Origin: Xanthomarina sp035306605
Lineage (GTDB): Bacteria > Bacteroidota > Bacteroidia > Flavobacteriales > Flavobacteriaceae
Strand: one strand, 5' to 3'
DNA: 49,202 nt
NCBI GenBank assembly: GCA_035306605.1
Contig: DATGNR010000001.1
Positions 25,282 to 34,168 of the stretch are shown piece after piece. Under the pieces are notes generated by a model, which was not told where the DNA came from, searched no databases, and worked only from the letters and a program-made list of their open reading frames with translations. The number at the start of each line of letters is the position of its first letter. Positions within the stretch are counted from its first letter, which is position 1. The position numbers and the translations under genes were made by a program.

Positions 25282-25529
25282 GTATCTTTTTGTTGTTTAT
25301 ATTCTCGCATTTTCTCTAAACTCTCCTTCGTAATCATATAGTCTTTTAGGTTTCTATCTTTCCATCTGTAATATGAAAATAAAGGAAATACAATAATAAA
25401 CAATCCAACAACTCCAAAACCAATTAGCTTTTGAGAGTAAGTTTCTTCTAGAACATACCCTAAAACAATACTGGTTGCTGAAAGGATAAAACAAAAAAAT
25501 GTGATATATTTAAGTAGAGTGGGTTTCAT
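25278..25529 (-). CDS. Small two-helix membrane protein, unknown
   Basis: Not recognised. 83 residues: two hydrophobic helices (about 5-24 and 36-53), then a charged, Lys/Glu-rich C-terminal helix (KDRNLKDYMITKESLEKM) that is probably cytoplasmic. Its ATG overlaps the stop codon of the ClC channel gene by one base (TAATG), so it is translated from the same transcript, possibly as an accessory of that channel. Its 3' end overlaps tadA by 4 bp in convergent orientation. Confidence 0.6.
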   Translation of the reverse strand: MKPTLLKYITFFCFILSATSIVLGYVLEETYSQKLIGFGVVGLFIIVFPLFSYYRWKDRNLKDYMITKESLEKMREYKQQKDT

Positions 25530-27328
25530 TATGTAAAGTTAAGTAATTCGTGTCTATACGCTGTTAATAATTTCGATTTTGAAACGAAACCAAGATACTT
25601 TCCATTTTTAATTACAGGTAAATTCCAGGCATTTGTATCTTGAAACTTCTGCATTACTTGAGTCATGTTATCCTTGTCGTAGTTTATATAACCAGGAGGT
25701 ATTTGCATAAAGGTTTCAACTGTTGTCGAGTCGTATAAGGATTGATCAAACATGATGCCTCTAATGTCATCTAAAAGAATAATACCAACCAAAAGATTAT
25801 CTTCATCTACCACGGGAAATAAGTTTCTATTGGATTTAGACACACCTTTGTAAAGCATATCTCCCAGAGACATGTCTGGATTAAGCGAGATGAAGTCTTT
25901 TTCAATCACACTGTCCAATTTCATTGTGGTTAAAACATTTTGGTCTCTATCGTGAGTCAATAAATCTCCTCTTTCAGCTAATTCCTTGGTGTAAATGGTG
26001 TATTCCATGTAGTTTTTAGTAATTAAATAGGAAATAGCTACCGTAATCATAAGTGGTAAAAACAATTCGTAACCACCAGTAATTTCGGCAATTAAAAATA
26101 TGGCGGTTAAAGGAGCATGGATTACTCCTGCAATTAATCCGGCCATCCCGACTAAAGTAAAATTAGCTTCCGATACTTGATGACCAAGACCAATGTTGTT
26201 TATTATTTTAGCAACTACATTTCCTAATGCACTTCCCATTACCATGGTTGGTACAATTACACCACCAACTCCTCCAGCGGCGAAAGTAGTAGTCATTGCT
26301 ATTGCTTTAAAAACAGTAAATCCTATTAATAGTACAATTACTACCCAAATATTATCAAGGTGTTTATCGAATAAATTAGTGCCCAAAGCACTTAAATAGT
26401 TGCCTTCAAAAAGATCTTTTGTAAAACTTAAACCTTCCCCATAAAGTGGTGGGATAAAATACAGCATAACTCCAATGGCAAAACCACCTACCAAAAGCTT
26501 GGTAAATTTAGATTTGAATCTATCGAAGAAGGAGTAGACCGAAAAATATATTTTAGTGAAATATATGGAAGCCATTCCTGTGCCAAGCCCTAAAATAATG
26601 TAAAAAACAGTATCTCTAATTGTGAATTTATCTGTTATGGTGAAATCGAAAAGCACTTCGTCTCCCAAAAAGAAGTAAGAGGTTAATACAGATGAAATAG
26701 ACGCTATTAGTAGCGGTAATAAGGATGCAAAGGTTAAGTCTAAGCTAAATACCTCAACAGCAAAAACAATGGCTGCAATTGGCGATTTAAACATGGAGGC
26801 TATTGCTCCAGCTGCTGCACAAGCAATTAGTAAGGTTCTAGTTTTCTTGTCAATTCGCAATAACCTACTTAAATTGGAACTTATGGAAGAACCAGAAGTC
26901 ATTGCTGGGCCTAATAATCCAACAGAACCACCAAACCCAACAGTTAAAGGTGCTAGGATAATAGGATGATAAATAAGTTTGTAGGATAATAAACCTTTTT
27001 GCCTTAAAAGAGAATATAAAATTGAAGGAACCGCACGTTTTATAAATGGAGGTACGGAAGGTGACATTTCCTTCGTAAACAGATATTTTTTAATAATAAA
27101 AACAAAAAACAAGCCTATAAAAGGCAAAATAAAATACAGCTGATTTTCAGAAAAAACAATTCCTTTCTTTAAGAATGACTGAATGGAAAAGGTGATGTTC
27201 TTTAATGTCAACGCAGCTATTCCAGTAGATAAACCTACAAATATGCTTAATATTAAAACAAAGTTCTTTTGTGAGATGTGTTTATATCTCCAAAGTGTAA
27301 ATTGTTTAATTACATATTTCAAATTCAT
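25529..27328 (-). CDS. ClC family chloride channel with CBS domains
   Basis: A 599-residue membrane protein of the ClC superfamily with about 12 hydrophobic segments, then tandem CBS domains (about 455-590). The selectivity motifs are recognisable but unusual: GFGGSVGLLGP at 131-141 stands where E. coli ClC has GREGP, and AAGGVGGVIVPT replaces the GGIFAP region. The external gating glutamate (E. coli Glu148) is therefore leucine (Leu139), and the helix with the inner proton glutamate reads FAVEVF, with Val at the Glu203 position. In known ClCs loss of these residues uncouples proton exchange, so a passive chloride or other anion channel is likelier than an exchanger. Linked by TAATG to a small membrane protein. 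Confidence 0.85.
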   Translation of the reverse strand: MNLKYVIKQFTLWRYKHISQKNFVLILSIFVGLSTGIAALTLKNITFSIQSFLKKGIVFSENQLYFILPFIGLFFVFIIKKYLFTKEMSPSVPPFIKRAVPSILYSLLRQKGLLSYKLIYHPIILAPLTVGFGGSVGLLGPAMTSGSSISSNLSRLLRIDKKTRTLLIACAAAGAIASMFKSPIAAIVFAVEVFSLDLTFASLLPLLIASISSVLTSYFFLGDEVLFDFTITDKFTIRDTVFYIILGLGTGMASIYFTKIYFSVYSFFDRFKSKFTKLLVGGFAIGVMLYFIPPLYGEGLSFTKDLFEGNYLSALGTNLFDKHLDNIWVVIVLLIGFTVFKAIAMTTTFAAGGVGGVIVPTMVMGSALGNVVAKIINNIGLGHQVSEANFTLVGMAGLIAGVIHAPLTAIFLIAEITGGYELFLPLMITVAISYLITKNYMEYTIYTKELAERGDLLTHDRDQNVLTTMKLDSVIEKDFISLNPDMSLGDMLYKGVSKSNRNLFPVVDEDNLLVGIILLDDIRGIMFDQSLYDSTTVETFMQIPPGYINYDKDNMTQVMQKFQDTNAWNLPVIKNGKYLGFVSKSKLLTAYRHELLNFT

Positions 27329-27353
27329 TTAAAATTCGGTGTTTTTAAATCAA

Positions 27354-27455
27354 TTAACTATTCATTACAAAATAGGCATAGGTGTATAGTCCAAACAAAA
27401 TAACTGTTAGGATTACTGCTAGGTACAAGATAACTTTAACAATTTTCTTTCTCAT
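27354..27455 (-). CDS. 33-residue single-pass membrane peptide
   Basis: Not recognised. ATG 27455 opens 33 codons with a basic start (MRKKIVK) and one hydrophobic helix (about 8-28) with aromatic residues at its end, stopping at TAA 27354. It lies upstream of the ClC gene on the same strand, 25 bp from it, and might be the first gene of that operon. The size and simple layout make it plausible as a real small protein, but conservation is needed. Confidence 0.45.
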   Translation of the reverse strand: MRKKIVKVILYLAVILTVILFGLYTYAYFVMNS

Positions 27456-27469
27456 TATCTAAAACTACT

Positions 27470-27498
27470 AAAAAATATGTCCCGATAGCTATCGGGAC
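27470..27498 (-). terminator. Terminator of aspS with a perfect 20-bp palindrome
   Basis: GTCCCGATAGCTATCGGGAC (27479-27498) is perfectly self-complementary and on the minus strand is followed by ATATTTTTT, 13 bases past the aspS stop codon. Confidence 0.75.
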
Positions 27499-27511
27499 AA
27501 GATTTAATATA

Positions 27512-29266
27512 TTAAGACTTTAAGTTGAGTTTTAAACTTAGCTCTTCTAGTTGTTTATTGTCTAAAGGAGCAGGAGCATCAATCATGACATCTCGTCCAG
27601 AATTGTTTTTTGGGAAGGCAATGAAATCTCTAATAGTTTCTTGGCCTCCAAGGATAGCTACCAATCTATCTAGTCCAAAAGCTAAACCACCATGTGGAGG
27701 TGCGCCATATTCAAAGGCATTCATTAGGAACCCAAATTGTGCTTGAGCTTCTTCGTCAGTAAATCCTAAATAATCGAACATTTTAGCTTGTGTTTTTCTA
27801 TCGTGAATACGAATAGAACCACCACCTATTTCGTTTCCATTCAGTACCAAATCATAGGCATTTGCTTTTACGTCTCCTGGGTTTGTAGCTAATAATTCTA
27901 ATTGTCCAGGTTTAGGTGCAGTAAATGGATGGTGCATAGCATGGTAACGTTCAGTTTCTTCATCCCATTCTAAAAGAGGGAAGTCTATAACCCAAAGTGG
28001 TGCAAATTCGTTTGGTTTACGTAAACCAAGTTGTTCTGCAAGTTCCATACGTAAAGCACTTAATTGTGCACGTACTTTATTTTTTTCTCCTGAAAGAACA
28101 CAAACTAAATCGCCTGGTTTAGCGCCAGTTTTTTCAGCCCATCTAGCTAAATCTTCTTGGTCGAAAAACTTATCAACTGATGATTTAAATGTGCCATCCT
28201 CATTACAACGAGAATACACCATTCCTAAGGCACCAATTTGAGGGCGTTTTACCCAGTCAATCAATTTGTCTATTTCTTTTCTGGTGTAAGCATTTCCTCC
28301 TGGAACAGCAATACCAACAACCAATTCAGCATCATTAAATACGCTGAAATCTTTATGTTGTGCAACTTCATTCAGTTCGCCAAATTCCATACCAAATCGA
28401 ATATCTGGTTTGTCGTTTCCGTATAAACGCATAGCGTCATCATACAGCATACGAGGAAATTCTTTTACGTCAACACCATTTACTTCTTTTAACAGATGTC
28501 TAGTAAGTCCTTCAAAGGCATTTAAAATATCTTCTTGCTCAACAAAAGCCATTTCGCAGTCAATTTGCGTAAATTCAGGTTGTCTGTCAGCACGTAAATC
28601 TTCGTCTCTAAAACATTTTACTATTTGGAAGTATTTATCCATTCCACCAACCATTAATAATTGTTTAAAGGTTTGCGGACTCTGAGGAAGTGCATAAAAT
28701 TGACCTTCGTTCATTCTGCTTGGAACAACAAAATCTCTAGCGCCTTCTGGAGTAGATTTAATTAAATATGGAGTTTCAACTTCAATAAAACCTTCTTTAG
28801 ATAAATAGTTTCTTACCTCTTGAGCAACTTTATGACGGAAAATCAGACTGTTTTTTACAGGATTTCTTCTAATATCTAGGTAGCGATATTTCATTCTAAT
28901 ATCTTCTCCACCATCGGTTTTGTCTTCAATAGTAAAAGGAGGTAGTAAAGATTCATTTAAAACGGTCATTTTAGAAACCAATATTTCAATCTCTCCTGTT
29001 GCGATATTTGGGTTTTTAGAAGCACGCTCAATAACAGTTCCGGTAACTTGAATCACAAACTCTCGACCTAGCTTTTGTGCTTGTTCCATCATAGCTTTAG
29101 GTGTACGTTCTTCATCAAAAACCAATTGAGTAATTCCATAGCGGTCGCGTAAATCAACCCAAACAATAAACCCTTTGTCACGAGATTTTTGTACCCAACC
29201 AGAAAGTGTAACTTCGTTATTGATATGTGATGCTCTTAATTCACCACAAGTATGACTTCTATACAT
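27512..29266 (-). CDS. aspS: Aspartyl-tRNA synthetase
   Basis: A class II aminoacyl-tRNA synthetase of 584 residues that charges tRNA-Asp. It has an N-terminal OB-fold anticodon domain (SGWVQKSRDKG, DLRDRYGITQLVF), class II motif 2 (FRDEDLRADRQPEFTQID), the GAD insertion domain of bacterial AspRS (about 280-420), and motif 3 (GLAFGLDRLVAILGG). Start revised from ATG 29299 to ATG 29266, which gives MYRSHTCGEL, the usual flavobacterial N-terminus, and a normal 46-nt leader from the promoter at 29316. The longer form would add 11 polar residues. Discriminating versus non-discriminating type was not assigned. Confidence 0.92.
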   Translation of the reverse strand: MYRSHTCGELRASHINNEVTLSGWVQKSRDKGFIVWVDLRDRYGITQLVFDEERTPKAMMEQAQKLGREFVIQVTGTVIERASKNPNIATGEIEILVSKMTVLNESLLPPFTIEDKTDGGEDIRMKYRYLDIRRNPVKNSLIFRHKVAQEVRNYLSKEGFIEVETPYLIKSTPEGARDFVVPSRMNEGQFYALPQSPQTFKQLLMVGGMDKYFQIVKCFRDEDLRADRQPEFTQIDCEMAFVEQEDILNAFEGLTRHLLKEVNGVDVKEFPRMLYDDAMRLYGNDKPDIRFGMEFGELNEVAQHKDFSVFNDAELVVGIAVPGGNAYTRKEIDKLIDWVKRPQIGALGMVYSRCNEDGTFKSSVDKFFDQEDLARWAEKTGAKPGDLVCVLSGEKNKVRAQLSALRMELAEQLGLRKPNEFAPLWVIDFPLLEWDEETERYHAMHHPFTAPKPGQLELLATNPGDVKANAYDLVLNGNEIGGGSIRIHDRKTQAKMFDYLGFTDEEAQAQFGFLMNAFEYGAPPHGGLAFGLDRLVAILGGQETIRDFIAFPKNNSGRDVMIDAPAPLDNKQLEELSLKLNLKS

Positions 29267-29315
29267 AAATTTAAAATTTGAACTTGGCTGTTTGTCCAAG
29301 TTATTAAATAGGTTG

Positions 29316-29345
29316 CAAATTTAAGGAAGTTAACCGATTATCAAA
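29316..29345 (-). promoter_or_regulatory. Promoter of aspS
   Basis: Minus strand: TTTG (29345-29342), 18-bp spacer, TAAATTTG (29323-29316). Both boxes match the Bacteroidota consensus. Confidence 0.65.
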
Positions 29346-29346
29346 T

Positions 29347-29378
29347 AAAAAAGCCCCAACATTTGTCGAGGCTTTTTT
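29347..29378 (-). terminator. Rho-independent terminator of the efflux operon
   Basis: Stem AAAAAAGCC/GGCTTTTTT (29347-29355/29370-29378) with a 14-nt loop, 50 bases past the RND pump stop codon and just upstream of the aspS promoter. Confidence 0.75.
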
Positions 29379-29427
29379 GGCTATTAATTAATGCTCAAGA
29401 GGAGCGTAATTTTAATTGATAAAGAAA

Positions 29428-32400
29428 TTAATGACTTTTTTCAAGAGCTTCAATTACAGGTTCTTTTTTAACTTTTTTAAGTAACCACATTTTAAATTTG
29501 GTGATAAGGAAAAACAATACAGGAACGATTATTAATGTTAAAAATGTTGCTACTAATAATCCGTAAATAACTGTCCAGGCTAATGGACCCCAAAAAACCA
29601 CGTTATCTCCTCCCATATAAATGTTAGCATCAAACTCTTTAAAGAAGGTAAAGAAATTAATGTTTAAACCAATTGCTAACGGAATTAGTCCAAGAATGGT
29701 TGTAATAGCTGTTAAAAGTACAGGTCGTAAACGTGCTCTACCAGCTCGAACGATACATTCAAATAAATCATCCTTATCTAAATATACATGTTCTTCTATA
29801 TCTAGTTGTTGCTTTTTACGATCAATAAGTAATTGGGCATAATCGAGTAAAACCACACCATTATTTACTACAATTCCTGCTAGCGAAATAATACCAACCA
29901 TGGTCATCATAATTACGAAGGAACTTCCTGTAATTACAATACCTCCAAATACACCAATAAAACTTAAGAAAATGGCCAACATAATTATAGCCGGTTTGGA
30001 AATGGAGTTAAACTGAAATATCAAGATGAAAAAGATTAAGCCTAAACCAGTTAATAAAGCTCCATTTAAAAAATCTTGCTGTTTTTTCTGTTCTTCAATT
30101 TGTCCTGTATAATCGATTTTTATGTTTTCAGGAAGTCCTTTATAGCTTTTCATTTCATTTTGAATTTGAGCTATAATAGCGCCAGCATCAATAAAACCAG
30201 GAGATAAGGCTGAATAAACCGTAACAATACGTCTCGTGTTTTTATGTTTAATGGCACTAAAACCTGAAGTGTTTTCATATTTTGTTACAGCCGAAAGAGG
30301 TATGCTTTTTATTTGCCCGGAATTATCTCTAAAAGTGATGTTCTGATTGAAAAGGGCACTTGTATTGTATCTGTTTTCTTCATTAAAACGCACATAAATA
30401 TCAAAATCGTCGCCTCCTTCTTTATAAATACCCGCTTTAGATCCAAAAATAGAGTGTCTTAATTGTTGTCCCACTTGAGCAGCACTAATGCCTAATTCTC
30501 CAGCTTTTTCTCTATCCACCATGACTCTCATGGTTGGTTTGTCCTTGTTGACATCTATTTTAAGTTCATCAATACCTGGAATGTTTTTGTTATTGATAAA
30601 TTCACGCATGTTTTCTGCTGTGTTTATCAGTTCGTCGTAATCGTCACCTTCTATTTCTATATTAATTGGTGAACCCGCTGGAGGCCCGTTTTGATCTTTT
30701 TCAACGGAAATAAGTACTCCCGGAAAAATACCAACTAAGGACTCTTGAACTTTTTGACGCAATAACTCACTGTCTTCTCCACGACGGAACTTATACTCGC
30801 GCATGGAAGCTGTTATCTTTGCTTTGTGTGGCATTTCTGCTGAAGAACCGCTATCTGCTTGTGGGTTTCCCGCTCCTTCACCTACTTGTGATACCGCACT
30901 TTCCACCATAAAATTATAGTCGCCATCTTTATATTGTTCGTTGTCTATTACACTATATACAATTTTCTCTATTTCTTGGGTGATGGCATTGGTTTTCTCA
31001 ATGGCAGTTCCTTGAGGGTATTCTATATAAACAATAATTTGGTTTGGTTTGTTATCAGGGAAAAACTCCACTTTGGTACGTTGGGTTTTTAAAGAAATTC
31101 CGAAAGCAACAAAAGCAAATATTAATAGGGAGAAAGTTCCAATGGTTAAGGCATAAGGTCTCCAACCTGATAAAGCCCAACGTAATTGGCCTTCGTACCA
31201 GCGTTCTAATTTAACCAATGTTTTAGTTTGAAAACTATTAGCCCATTTACGTAAGAATAAGCGATAAACCCAAAGCATGATGGCTGTAAAAACCATTAAA
31301 GATCCAAGTGCGCGGTAATCTCCTCCAAAAATGAAAATTAAAATTCCTATGACTGCTATAATAACAGTGGTTCTAATAATTTTGTTTAAAGGCATGTTTT
31401 TGTCTTCGATATTCATAAACTGCGATACTAAAACCGAGTTAAAAAATATAGCAACGAATAAAGAGGAGCCTAAAACAATAGATAGAGTAATGGGTAGGAT
31501 CATCATAAATTCTCCCATTATACCTGGCCATAAGCCCAAAGGAATAAAAGCTGCAACTGTTGTAGCTGTAGATATGATAATAGGAAAGGCAATCTCTCCA
31601 ATACCTAATTTTGCAGCATCAAACCTGCTCATGCCTTCTTCGTCCATTAGTCGATAGACATTTTCTACGACTACAATTCCATTGTCAACTAGCATTCCAA
31701 GACCCATAATTAATCCGAAAAGTACCATAGTATTTAAACTATGGCCTAGTAGGTTTAAAATCATGAGCGACATGAACATAGACATAGGAATAGCAAAACC
31801 AACAAAAATGGCGTTTTTAAATCCTAAAAAGAACATTAATACTGTTACTACTAAAATAACCCCAAAAATTATGTTGTTAACTAAATCATCAACCTGACCA
31901 ATGGTAACTGAGGATTGGTCGTTGGCTATGGTAACCTTTAAGTCTTGAGGAAACACATTGTCTACAGCTTTTTGAACAATGGCGCGTGTTTGTTCGGCTG
32001 CTGCTACCATGTTTTTTCCGGCACGTTTTTTAACGTCTAGCATTACTACAGGGTCGCCAAATTCACGTGCAAAGGTGGTTTTGTCTTGCTCATGAAAAGT
32101 AACTGTTGCTACATCTTTTAAATAAATAGCATGACCTTTTTCAGCTTTTACAACAAAGTTTTTAAGTTCGTCGGGAGATTCTATTTCACCTAAAATTCTA
32201 ATGGTGCGTCGTTGTCCACTTGCTATTAAGTTTCCAGCAGACATGGTTACGTTTCCGTTATTAATAGCATTTATTATATCGCTAAAAGTTACTTCGGCAG
32301 CCATCATTTTAAATATGTCTACAGCAACTTCTACTTCTTTGTCTTGAGCACCACGAATATCAACTTTTTTGATTTCTAGTAAATCTTCAATTTCTTCTTG

Positions 32401-32931
32401 AAGGTATTCGCCATATTCTTTAAGCTTTTCAACGGTATAATCTCCAGAAATATTAATATTCAAAATAGGCATTTCTTCTGAAAGGCTTAATTCGAATACA
32501 TCTGGTTTTACTTTGGCTCCGTTAGACATGGGCCAATCTTCACCGGCTGTTTTGGTATCTATTTCATCTTTTACTTTTTGTTTGGCTTGTTCTACCGAAA
32601 GATGCTCGTCGAATTCCACAATAATCATGGAAAAATCTTCTTGTGATGTTGAGGTTATTTCAACTACGTTGCTAACTGTTTTTAGCTCATCCTCGAGAGG
32701 ATCAGTAATTAGTTTTTCAACATCTTCTGCTGTATTTCCAGGATAAATGGAACTGACATATATTTTGGTTTCGTTTACCTCTGGGAAACTTTCACGAGGC
32801 ATGTCGAAAAAAGCCGCTAACCCTAAATAAAAAATCACTAGAATTAGCACGTACATGGTAGTTTTGTTGTGTATGGCCCACGATGCTAAACCAAATTCTT
32901 TATCGACTTGTTTTTTCTTTTTATTAGTCAT
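29428..32931 (-). CDS. RND family efflux pump permease
   Basis: An 1167-residue inner-membrane transporter of the AcrB/HAE-RND type. TM1 lies at about 26-46 (TMYVLILVIFYLGLAAFF), followed by the porter domain (PRESFPEVNETKIYV, then GNTAEDVEKLITDPLE), a six-helix bundle (about 355-560) with the proton-relay region LFGLIMGLGMLVDNGIVVVEN, a second porter domain, and a final helix bundle with SLAGIVVNNGVVLLDYAQ. It is longer than AcrB (1049), mainly from an extra hydrophobic segment near 520-560. It would drive proton-coupled export of drugs, bile-like compounds or lipids through the TolC partner encoded in the same operon, 12 bp downstream of the adaptor gene. Confidence 0.9.
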   Translation of the reverse strand: MTNKKKKQVDKEFGLASWAIHNKTTMYVLILVIFYLGLAAFFDMPRESFPEVNETKIYVSSIYPGNTAEDVEKLITDPLEDELKTVSNVVEITSTSQEDFSMIIVEFDEHLSVEQAKQKVKDEIDTKTAGEDWPMSNGAKVKPDVFELSLSEEMPILNINISGDYTVEKLKEYGEYLQEEIEDLLEIKKVDIRGAQDKEVEVAVDIFKMMAAEVTFSDIINAINNGNVTMSAGNLIASGQRRTIRILGEIESPDELKNFVVKAEKGHAIYLKDVATVTFHEQDKTTFAREFGDPVVMLDVKKRAGKNMVAAAEQTRAIVQKAVDNVFPQDLKVTIANDQSSVTIGQVDDLVNNIIFGVILVVTVLMFFLGFKNAIFVGFAIPMSMFMSLMILNLLGHSLNTMVLFGLIMGLGMLVDNGIVVVENVYRLMDEEGMSRFDAAKLGIGEIAFPIIISTATTVAAFIPLGLWPGIMGEFMMILPITLSIVLGSSLFVAIFFNSVLVSQFMNIEDKNMPLNKIIRTTVIIAVIGILIFIFGGDYRALGSLMVFTAIMLWVYRLFLRKWANSFQTKTLVKLERWYEGQLRWALSGWRPYALTIGTFSLLIFAFVAFGISLKTQRTKVEFFPDNKPNQIIVYIEYPQGTAIEKTNAITQEIEKIVYSVIDNEQYKDGDYNFMVESAVSQVGEGAGNPQADSGSSAEMPHKAKITASMREYKFRRGEDSELLRQKVQESLVGIFPGVLISVEKDQNGPPAGSPINIEIEGDDYDELINTAENMREFINNKNIPGIDELKIDVNKDKPTMRVMVDREKAGELGISAAQVGQQLRHSIFGSKAGIYKEGGDDFDIYVRFNEENRYNTSALFNQNITFRDNSGQIKSIPLSAVTKYENTSGFSAIKHKNTRRIVTVYSALSPGFIDAGAIIAQIQNEMKSYKGLPENIKIDYTGQIEEQKKQQDFLNGALLTGLGLIFFILIFQFNSISKPAIIMLAIFLSFIGVFGGIVITGSSFVIMMTMVGIISLAGIVVNNGVVLLDYAQLLIDRKKQQLDIEEHVYLDKDDLFECIVRAGRARLRPVLLTAITTILGLIPLAIGLNINFFTFFKEFDANIYMGGDNVVFWGPLAWTVIYGLLVATFLTLIIVPVLFFLITKFKMWLLKKVKKEPVIEALEKSH

Positions 32932-32943
32932 TTATGGAAAGTT

Positions 32944-34143
32944 TTAGTCGTTAGAATTTTTTGTTGTTTCATTAGACAATTCAATAACCTTTACTGTTTG
33001 TCCGTCTTTAACACTTCTAGCTCCTTCTTGGACAATTTCAGCACCGTCCTCAATACCTTCAAGGACTTCAATGTCATCCCCTTGAGTTTTGCCGGTTTTT
33101 ATAATTATACGTTTTACCTCTCCTTCATCCTTTAAATTTTTATTGGTAATGGTATAAATGTACTGTTCGCCTTGGGCATTTTCAGAAATAATACTCTGAG
33201 GAATCAATATGGCTTTCGGGTTGGTGTAATCGTTAATTTTAAGGCGTGCTGTTAAGTTTGGTTTGATGGATTGGTCTTCGTTTGGAATACTAACTTCAAC
33301 TTTGAAAGTTCTGTTAGCCGGATTGATAACATCCCCAACTTGGCGGATTTTTGTTTCTATGGTTTTTCCTAATATAGGAAAGTCTACCACCACATGTTTT
33401 CCTATGGTAATATCTGAAATGTATTTTTCTGGAACTTCCGTTTCTATATACATGTTTTCCAGATTTACTATCCGTAGGATTTGCGATTGACCAGCTATTA
33501 CAACACTTCCTTGTTCAGTTAGAATATCGTCAATAGTTCCAGAAAATGGCGCTGTAATGTTAGTTTTTGCTATTTGCTCTTTTAATTGATTAATAGCTTC
33601 TGTTTGCGATTCGTAAGCAGATTTAGCTTGTAGAAATTGAATTTCACTACCAATATTTTGATCCCATAAACGTTTTTGTCGTTCAAAAGTAGTTTTAGCT
33701 AAATTGGTTTGAATTTCCAGTTGTGCTAATTGCTGACTTAATCCTCCATCGTCAATTTTAGCTAAAAGTTGTCCTTTTTTTACTTTCTGACCTTCTTTTA
33801 CATAAACATTGGTTAAAATACCATTGTATTCTGGAGTAATTACAATTAAGCTTTTAGTTGTAACATTACCTTGGATTTCTAATTGGTGATTAAAAACCTC
33901 TGTTTTAGCCTGAAAAGTTGTTATTAAAGGAATTCTTTTAATAGTATCTAATTCTGCTATCTTCTTGTTGAGTAACGCAATTTGATCATTTAGTTTTTGT
34001 TGTTCGATATCAATTTCGTTACGTTTTTCTTTTAATACGGTTAAATCATTTGAAGATAGCACAGCATCAAAAGACTTTGCTTTTTTGTCGCCACAAGACG
34101 AGATGATAAAGGCTAAAATGATTAGGATTGTTATGTTTTTCAT
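32944..34143 (-). CDS. Efflux RND periplasmic adaptor (membrane fusion lipoprotein)
   Basis: A 399-residue adaptor. The lipobox IISSCGDKK lipidates Cys17. Residues about 35-65 form a coiled-coil start; the biotinyl/lipoyl-like half (about 95-125) contains YVKEGQKVKKGQLLAKID; a hairpin coiled coil follows (about 130-190); then the second lipoyl half and a beta-barrel (TAPFSGTIDDILTEQGSVV, ETKIRQVGDVINPANRTFKV). It bridges the RND pump and the TolC channel across the periplasm. Gaps of 12 and 25 bp to its neighbours show one operon. Confidence 0.9.
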   Translation of the reverse strand: MKNITILIILAFIISSCGDKKAKSFDAVLSSNDLTVLKEKRNEIDIEQQKLNDQIALLNKKIAELDTIKRIPLITTFQAKTEVFNHQLEIQGNVTTKSLIVITPEYNGILTNVYVKEGQKVKKGQLLAKIDDGGLSQQLAQLEIQTNLAKTTFERQKRLWDQNIGSEIQFLQAKSAYESQTEAINQLKEQIAKTNITAPFSGTIDDILTEQGSVVIAGQSQILRIVNLENMYIETEVPEKYISDITIGKHVVVDFPILGKTIETKIRQVGDVINPANRTFKVEVSIPNEDQSIKPNLTARLKINDYTNPKAILIPQSIISENAQGEQYIYTITNKNLKDEGEVKRIIIKTGKTQGDDIEVLEGIEDGAEIVQEGARSVKDGQTVKVIELSNETTKNSND

Positions 34144-34168
34144 GGGTGTGATAAAATAGTTAATTGGC

